In this document: in pieces, positions 59,974 to 64,000 of the stretch
Layout: the number at the start of each line of letters is the position of its first letter
Numbering within the stretch: position 1 is the stretch's first letter
Notes under the pieces: model-generated
What the model was told of the DNA's origin: nothing
Databases searched by the model: none
What the model saw: only the letters and a program-made list of their open reading frames with translations
Translations under genes and position numbers: made by a program
Assembly: GCA_902774055.1 (NCBI GenBank)
Contig: CACYGX010000003.1
Span: 50,702-114,701 of the forward strand
Origin: an uncultured Bacteroidales bacterium
GTDB lineage: Bacteria > Bacteroidota > Bacteroidia > Bacteroidales > Muribaculaceae
Length of the DNA: 64,000 nucleotides
Direction: 5' to 3'

Positions 59974-60052
59974 ACTACGAATTACTCCAATTTAACGAAT
60001 TGATTTACAGATAATTAATTCGCACAATTGGTGTAATTCGTAGTTTTTTTGT
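59974..60052 (+). terminator. Inverted repeat and T-run after the phage-like module
   Basis: ACTACGAATTAC at 59974-59985 pairs with GTAATTCGTAGT at 60033-60044, with CCAATT/AATTGG inside, followed by TTTTTTGTTTTTG. It may end the module transcript. Confidence 0.7.
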
Positions 60053-60058
60053 TTTTGT

Positions 60059-61171
60059 TCAGCAATAATGTCTGACGATTTCCAAGACGGCTTGTGAGAC
60101 GCGCTGCAGGGTGCCATCAGGGTCCATCGCCACTTCTATAGGCAATCCGTCACTAACAGCTACAGCCTGTGAAACACCTGACCCCGCGGAGTCAAAATCG
60201 GATGATATCGTGCCGCAAACGGCCGCCACAGGGATGCCTCGTTCGCGGGCCATCGAGATGACGAAACCGGGACCCTTGCCCATCAGCGTCTGGCCGTCAA
60301 GCCGCCCCTCGCCAGTAATGACAAGGTCGGCGCCGTCGAGTGCCTCGCTCATGCCGTTACGGGCAAACACATAAGGGGCGCCTGGCTTCAATTCACAATC
60401 GAGAAGATGCATCATCAGGGCCGGAATGCCGCCAGCAGCCCCACAACCCGGGCAGCAGGCGATATCCTCGCCCACCAGGGCGGCAATATTCTCCATGCCG
60501 TGCTCCAGTTCCTCGACCTGTTGTGGAGAAGCACCTTTTTGTGGGGCAAAAATGCGCGCCGAGCCGTTATCGCCACACAAGGGGTTATCGACATCGGTCA
60601 GGAGGGTGTAACGGCAATCGCGGATGGATTGAGGAATGCCTAGGGTCTCGATACGGGCGATTTTCTCAAGGGACTCACCGCTGGGATACAAATGATGCCC
60701 GTCTTTGTCCAGGAATTCAGCACCCAGGGCACACAGGATGCCCATCGCCGCGTCGCATGTCGCCGAGCCGCCCAGCCCCAGCACGATGTGAGTAGCGCCA
60801 CGCTCCATGGCATCACGCATCAGCAAACCCGTGCCCAAGGTTGACGCACGCATCACGTCGCGCACGTCATCGGGCAACAACGCCAGTCCACTGGCTGCAG
60901 CGACCTCGATGAGCGCGGTGCCGTCATCACACAGGTAATACTGCGCCATGACTGGGGCCATCTGCAATAGGGGTCCCATCGTGGGCGACGTCACCAATTG
61001 TCCCTGGCAAAAAGACGCCAGCACGGCCGTAGTGCCATCACCACCGTCGGCGACAGGCACACACACGACATCCAGCCCCTCAAGTGCGTTCAGGGCTTGC
61101 CGCGCGGCATGATTAAGTTGCTGGGATGTTGCCGAGCCTTTGAATTTATCAAACGCCAGGACAACCTTCAT
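60059..61171 (-). CDS. Glycerate kinase
   Basis: This protein is about 370 residues from ATG 61171 (MKVVLAFDKFKGSATSQQLN), whose first base overlaps the stop of the upstream gene (TGATG); a GTG at 61174 was rejected. Family motifs include PVADGGDGTTAVL, EVAAASGLALL, GLGGSATCDAAMGIL, VDNPLCGDNGSARIF, PGCGAAGGIPA and VITGEGRLDGQTL. It phosphorylates glycerate with ATP to 2- (or 3-) phosphoglycerate. The upstream coiled-coil lipoprotein gene overlaps by one base, and rsmI lies before that, so these form a mixed operon. Confidence 0.93.
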   Translation of the reverse strand: MKVVLAFDKFKGSATSQQLNHAARQALNALEGLDVVCVPVADGGDGTTAVLASFCQGQLVTSPTMGPLLQMAPVMAQYYLCDDGTALIEVAAASGLALLPDDVRDVMRASTLGTGLLMRDAMERGATHIVLGLGGSATCDAAMGILCALGAEFLDKDGHHLYPSGESLEKIARIETLGIPQSIRDCRYTLLTDVDNPLCGDNGSARIFAPQKGASPQQVEELEHGMENIAALVGEDIACCPGCGAAGGIPALMMHLLDCELKPGAPYVFARNGMSEALDGADLVITGEGRLDGQTLMGKGPGFVISMARERGIPVAAVCGTISSDFDSAGSGVSQAVAVSDGLPIEVAMDPDGTLQRVSQAVLEIVRHYC

Positions 61172-62058
61172 CACTCAACCTTCACAACAAGGAAATTGGA
61201 TTTTTCCCAGAAACGGGTCGTATTCAAGATGCGCAACGTCTTTAGATTGCCCTGATCAACAATCTCGTAGGAATCCTTGGGGTGGTTGGTCATGAGTTCG
61301 GCTTTCTTGCTGTGCAGGGGTATCTCGTTGAGAATGCGGCGGTCGGCCTTGGTAAAATAGGACATCTCGTAGTCACCCTGCAGAATTGTGGTCTTGCGCA
61401 GGAAACCGCTCTCCATGATTTTGTGGGCCTTGAGTTCCTTCTTGGAGCCGATGACATAGTAGCAGGTATTCAGGTTGGTGACCTCGTTGGTGAGTTGTTT
61501 GGCTTCTTCTTGAGCCACCTCTTTCTCCCGCGTCACAGCCTGGTTGACCGTGTTCAACGAGTCCACACTCTGGTTGAGGTTCTGAATCTGGATATGGGCT
61601 GCCGCCAGTTGGTCGGTCAGGTTGTCGATAGTCTTCTGCTGGTCTTCTAGCTGACGCTTGAGGTTCTCGATCGACCGCTGCATGGAGCTGTTCAAGTTGG
61701 AGGACTGCTTGAGCCTCTTTTCCAGTTCGGCAAGGCGGGTCTTGTGCTTGTTGATGGATTGCTGGATGAGGACAATATCGTCGCGCAGTTGCTTCTTGCG
61801 GTCGGGGGTCTCTCCATTCAAGTTATTGACCGATACAATGTCCTCTAGCTCCTTGATTTGCTGCATGCCGTCGGCAATGTCACTCATGAGTTGCATGAGG
61901 CTGTCTTTTTCGGCATTAGCAGTATTGATGGAATCCTGCAACACGGCATTGATGGAGTCTTGGCGCATGGCCTCGGCCTCCAGATTATTGCTGCGCTGGC
62001 AAGCGGGCAGCACTGCTAACCCGACCATCAACCCAACTAAATACATTATCTTTTTCAT
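61171..62058 (-). CDS. Coiled-coil lipoprotein
   Basis: This 295-residue protein has a lipoprotein signal (MKKIMYLVGLMVGLAVLPAC, Cys at 20). A long coiled coil (residues about 70-200; RKKQLRDDIVLIQQSINKHK, LAELEKRLKQSSNLN, NLKRQLEDQQKTIDNLTDQL) is followed by a C-terminal globular part (CYYVIGSKKELKAHKIMES, GDYEMSYFTKADRRILNEIP). It is probably a periplasmic or outer-membrane-attached structural protein. The family occurs across Bacteroidales, but its function is unknown to me. It lies 18 bases after rsmI and overlaps the glycerate kinase start by one base. Confidence 0.75.
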   Translation of the reverse strand: MKKIMYLVGLMVGLAVLPACQRSNNLEAEAMRQDSINAVLQDSINTANAEKDSLMQLMSDIADGMQQIKELEDIVSVNNLNGETPDRKKQLRDDIVLIQQSINKHKTRLAELEKRLKQSSNLNSSMQRSIENLKRQLEDQQKTIDNLTDQLAAAHIQIQNLNQSVDSLNTVNQAVTREKEVAQEEAKQLTNEVTNLNTCYYVIGSKKELKAHKIMESGFLRKTTILQGDYEMSYFTKADRRILNEIPLHSKKAELMTNHPKDSYEIVDQGNLKTLRILNTTRFWEKSNFLVVKVE

Positions 62059-62076
62059 AACTTATTGATATTATAG

Positions 62077-62811
62077 TCAAACTTTAGCATTCTTTTGTTT
62101 AAATGCGGCATACTTGTCCACCTTGACGGCTGCCTGCTGGGGGCAACCAGCCACGACGATCACAATCTCACCACGCGGAGCGTTGACTGTGAAATGTTGA
62201 ACCAGTTCGCCCAGGGTGCCGTTGTGCGTCGTGTTGTGCAGTTTGCTGATTTCCCTCACCACACTGGCCTCACGTTCGGCCCCAAAGGTCTCGACGAACT
62301 GTTCCAGGGTCTTCAACAACCTCATGGGCGACTCATAGAAGACCATGGTCAACGGCTGGCTCTTTAACTCTTCGAGGCGGGTGGCGCGACCTTTCTTCGG
62401 CGGCAGGAAGCCCTCGAAGACAAAGCGGTCACAGGGCAGCCCCGAATTGACCAGAGCGGGGACAAAAGCGGTCGCTCCAGGGAGCGTCTCGACCTCGATA
62501 CCTTGTCGGCGGCATTCACGCGAGAGCAAGAAACCCGGGTCGCTGATGCCTGGTGTTCCAGCATCGCTGATGAGTGCCATGACCTCTCCTGCCTTCAGAT
62601 GCTCGACCACTGCTGCAACGGCCTCGTGCTCGTTGAACTTGTGGTGGCTGCGCATGGGCGTGGTAATGTCAAAGTGCTTGAGCAGCACGCCACTGGTGCG
62701 GGTATCCTCGGCAAGGATGGTATCCACGCCCTTGAGCACTTCGATGGCACGAGGTGTCATGTCGGCGAGGTTCCCCACTGGGGTTGGCACTATGTAGAGT
62801 TTACCAGCCAT
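62077..62811 (-). CDS. rsmI: 16S rRNA (cytidine1402-2'-O)-methyltransferase
   Basis: This 244-residue protein begins MAGKLYIVPTPVGNLADMTP and has LAEDTRTSGVLLKHF, SDAGTPGISDPGFLL (SAM-binding), VETLPGATAFVPALVNSGLP and FEGFLPPKKGRATRLEEL, all hallmarks of RsmI. It 2'-O-methylates C1402 in 16S rRNA for decoding fidelity. The reading is standard length. It follows the acidic protein by 21 bases and precedes the lipoprotein by 18. Confidence 0.95.
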   Translation of the reverse strand: MAGKLYIVPTPVGNLADMTPRAIEVLKGVDTILAEDTRTSGVLLKHFDITTPMRSHHKFNEHEAVAAVVEHLKAGEVMALISDAGTPGISDPGFLLSRECRRQGIEVETLPGATAFVPALVNSGLPCDRFVFEGFLPPKKGRATRLEELKSQPLTMVFYESPMRLLKTLEQFVETFGAEREASVVREISKLHNTTHNGTLGELVQHFTVNAPRGEIVIVVAGCPQQAAVKVDKYAAFKQKNAKV

Positions 62812-62832
62812 GGTAAGAAGAAAAGGCTATTT

Positions 62833-63798
62833 TCACTGGAAATGGTTGCGAACGATAGTCATGAAGTCCTTCACCACCTCGTTCTCACGGTCCCAGTTTA
62901 ATTGGCTATAGAAATACAACTCGGCGTTGCCATAGGTGCGCATCACCTCGATATGCTCAATGGCGGTATTCATCGCACTGGCGCTACCGGCAAACAACTC
63001 GCGCTGGAAACGGAAGCGGTCATTGACCGAAAAGGCTTTGCGGATATCCTTCGACAGGCTGCGCTGCACCTTCTGGTCCACACGCAGGGGCTCCTCCTCA
63101 GGTTCGGGGAACTCGGTGGGGACAGGGGGAACGGGCATTTCGTCTTCGGGCTCGGGAACGGCCTCATCATCGGCCTCGATGAACTCGACAGTGATATCTG
63201 GCTCGTCATCGGCCTCGGGCAACAAATTGGGATCGGGCTCGGGAACAGGTTCGTCATTCACATCGTCGGGGCCGCGGAAAACGGGCGGCTGCGGTGTTTC
63301 GCGCACGGGTTCCTCAACGGGCTCAGGCTTGACCTCGGGTTCGGGCTCGGATTCATCCTCGGCCTCGGGTTCATCCTCGGCCTCGATAAACTCGACGGTA
63401 ATGTCCTCGTCGGGCTCACGGTCGGCAACGGGCACCTCATGCTTGGGTTCCTCGTAATCCAGCGAGAAGACTTCCTTAAACTCCTCGCCATTGTCGTGCT
63501 GCCAGGTCTCGTCAGCATCATAGTCGTCGCTGGGCAGGCCCGTGTCCTCCTCTTCGGGTTCGGGCTGTTGCTCCTCGACAGTGGGTGCTGGCTCCGGTGC
63601 GGGTTCGGGTGCGGCCACGGGCTCGGGGGTCGGCTGTGTCAGTTCCACGCCACACATTTCGGCCAACTCACGCACCTTGCGCTTAATTTTATTGGTAATG
63701 ACATCGGGCGTATTCTCATCACCCAACCTGCGGGTAACGAGCATCAGTCCTTCAATCTCATAGACATGAGACAGCATTTTCTCTATCGACATGTTCAT
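62833..63798 (-). CDS. Acidic Pro/Glu-rich protein with folded ends
   Basis: This 321-residue protein has a folded N-terminus (MSIEKMLSHVYEIEGLMLVT, residues about 1-55). A long low-complexity middle is made of PEPE and EDEP-type repeats, including the twice-used ITVEFIEA. The C-terminal domain (VQRSLSKDIRKAFSVNDRFR, then FQRELFAGSASAMNTAIEHI, residues about 240-320) is well ordered. There is no signal peptide or membrane segment. The middle probably acts as a flexible spacer. I do not know the activity. A candidate promoter (TTG, 19 bases, TAAACTTG) lies at 63890-63861. It heads the rsmI operon. Confidence 0.7.
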   Translation of the reverse strand: MNMSIEKMLSHVYEIEGLMLVTRRLGDENTPDVITNKIKRKVRELAEMCGVELTQPTPEPVAAPEPAPEPAPTVEEQQPEPEEEDTGLPSDDYDADETWQHDNGEEFKEVFSLDYEEPKHEVPVADREPDEDITVEFIEAEDEPEAEDESEPEPEVKPEPVEEPVRETPQPPVFRGPDDVNDEPVPEPDPNLLPEADDEPDITVEFIEADDEAVPEPEDEMPVPPVPTEFPEPEEEPLRVDQKVQRSLSKDIRKAFSVNDRFRFQRELFAGSASAMNTAIEHIEVMRTYGNAELYFYSQLNWDRENEVVKDFMTIVRNHFQ

Positions 63799-63892
63799 AA
63801 TAGTCTGTTACATTGTTGCTTAGCGACACTTCGCCAAGGATTTGTCTTACATTTAACCTGCAAGTTTAGGCATTTTTTTTGAAACACCAATA

Positions 63893-64000
63893 ATTTTATT
63901 GAAAAATAGTGCCAGTCGAACACAAAACAAATCGATTTTGTTTTGTTGAGACGCAGCCTATTTTATCCAAAAATAGTGCCAGTCGAACACAAAACAAATC
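63893..64000. repeat. 67-bp-period direct repeat cut by the right edge
   Basis: The 32-base sequence starting AAAAATAGTGCCAGTCGAAC and ending CAAAACAAATC occurs at 63902-63933 and 63969-64000. Similarity extends about nine bases to the left with two differences (ATTTTATTG against ATTTTATCC). ACAAAACAAA-TCGAT-TTTGTTTTGT forms a perfect 10-bp hairpin behind the first copy. The array may continue outside the window. Confidence 0.85.

Noticed and set aside
63902-64000. CRISPR array
   Set aside because: Only two units are visible, similarity extends into the flank, the intervening sequence is part of a palindrome with the repeat, and no cas gene is in the window.

Overview
The window looks like the chromosome of a gut-type member of the order Bacteroidales; a Muribaculaceae- or Prevotella-like genome is my inference. 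Four things support this. Many genes are preceded by the Bacteroidetes promoter signature (TTTG or TTG, 19-21 bases, TAnnTTTG), and start codons mostly lack a Shine-Dalgarno sequence. There is a SusC/SusD glycan locus. A PorQ-like type IX secretion component occurs together with secreted proteins carrying sorting-domain-like C-termini. Dockerin-like repeats and BspA-type leucine-rich repeats are also present.

Layout. 1-7.6 kb: a leftward surface-polysaccharide operon (two GT2 enzymes, a GT4-like enzyme, a pyruvyltransferase, a kinase, two nucleotidyltransferases, a HAD enzyme and an O-acyltransferase cut by the left edge). 8.1-13.9 kb: a giant secreted leucine-rich-repeat protein facing an outer-membrane protein. 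14.1-18.3 kb: pdxA, a HAD enzyme, a nucleotidyltransferase and myo-inositol-phosphate synthase. 18.5-22.3 kb: a Wzc-type polysaccharide kinase and UDP-glucose dehydrogenase. 22.4-26.6 kb: an ATP-grasp protein, a CDP-alcohol phosphatidyltransferase and a secreted endonuclease I. 26.8-27.3 kb: tRNA-Ser, a large palindrome and a 35-bp C-rich tandem repeat. 27.4-30.8 kb: an ECF sigma / anti-sigma / small secreted protein / TonB-type receptor operon. 30.9-36.7 kb: a DUF1016 nuclease, a small barrel protein, a CPBP protease flanked by a 28-bp inverted repeat, a 41-residue membrane peptide, a secreted protein and PorQ. 36.8-46.3 kb: DUF2007, MltG, mannose-6-phosphate isomerase and a GH18 polysaccharide-utilisation locus. 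46.5-52.1 kb: a calcium-type P-type ATPase, a polyprenol-phosphate mannosyltransferase-like enzyme, a methyltransferase, a flavoprotein and a hypothetical protein. 52.6-55.5 kb: a BspA/dockerin protein broken by one in-frame stop, with related heptamer-rich repeats on both sides. 56.2-59.9 kb: an isolated four-gene phage-like module (portal, small acidic protein, major capsid protein, M15 peptidase) with no terminase, tail or integrase. 60.1-63.8 kb: glycerate kinase, a coiled-coil lipoprotein, rsmI and an acidic Pro/Glu-rich protein. The right edge has a 67-bp-period direct repeat.

The genes fall into three envelope themes. The first is synthesis of an exported, decorated polysaccharide. The second is a probable inositol-lipid or CDP-activated headgroup route (15.2-18.3 kb, perhaps joined by 24.7-26.6 kb). 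The third is glycan harvesting (GH18 locus plus mannose-6-phosphate isomerase). The least explained segment is the isolated capsid module, whose capsid protein begins with a membrane-anchor or lipoprotein-like leader. All functional names come from motif reading without database searches.
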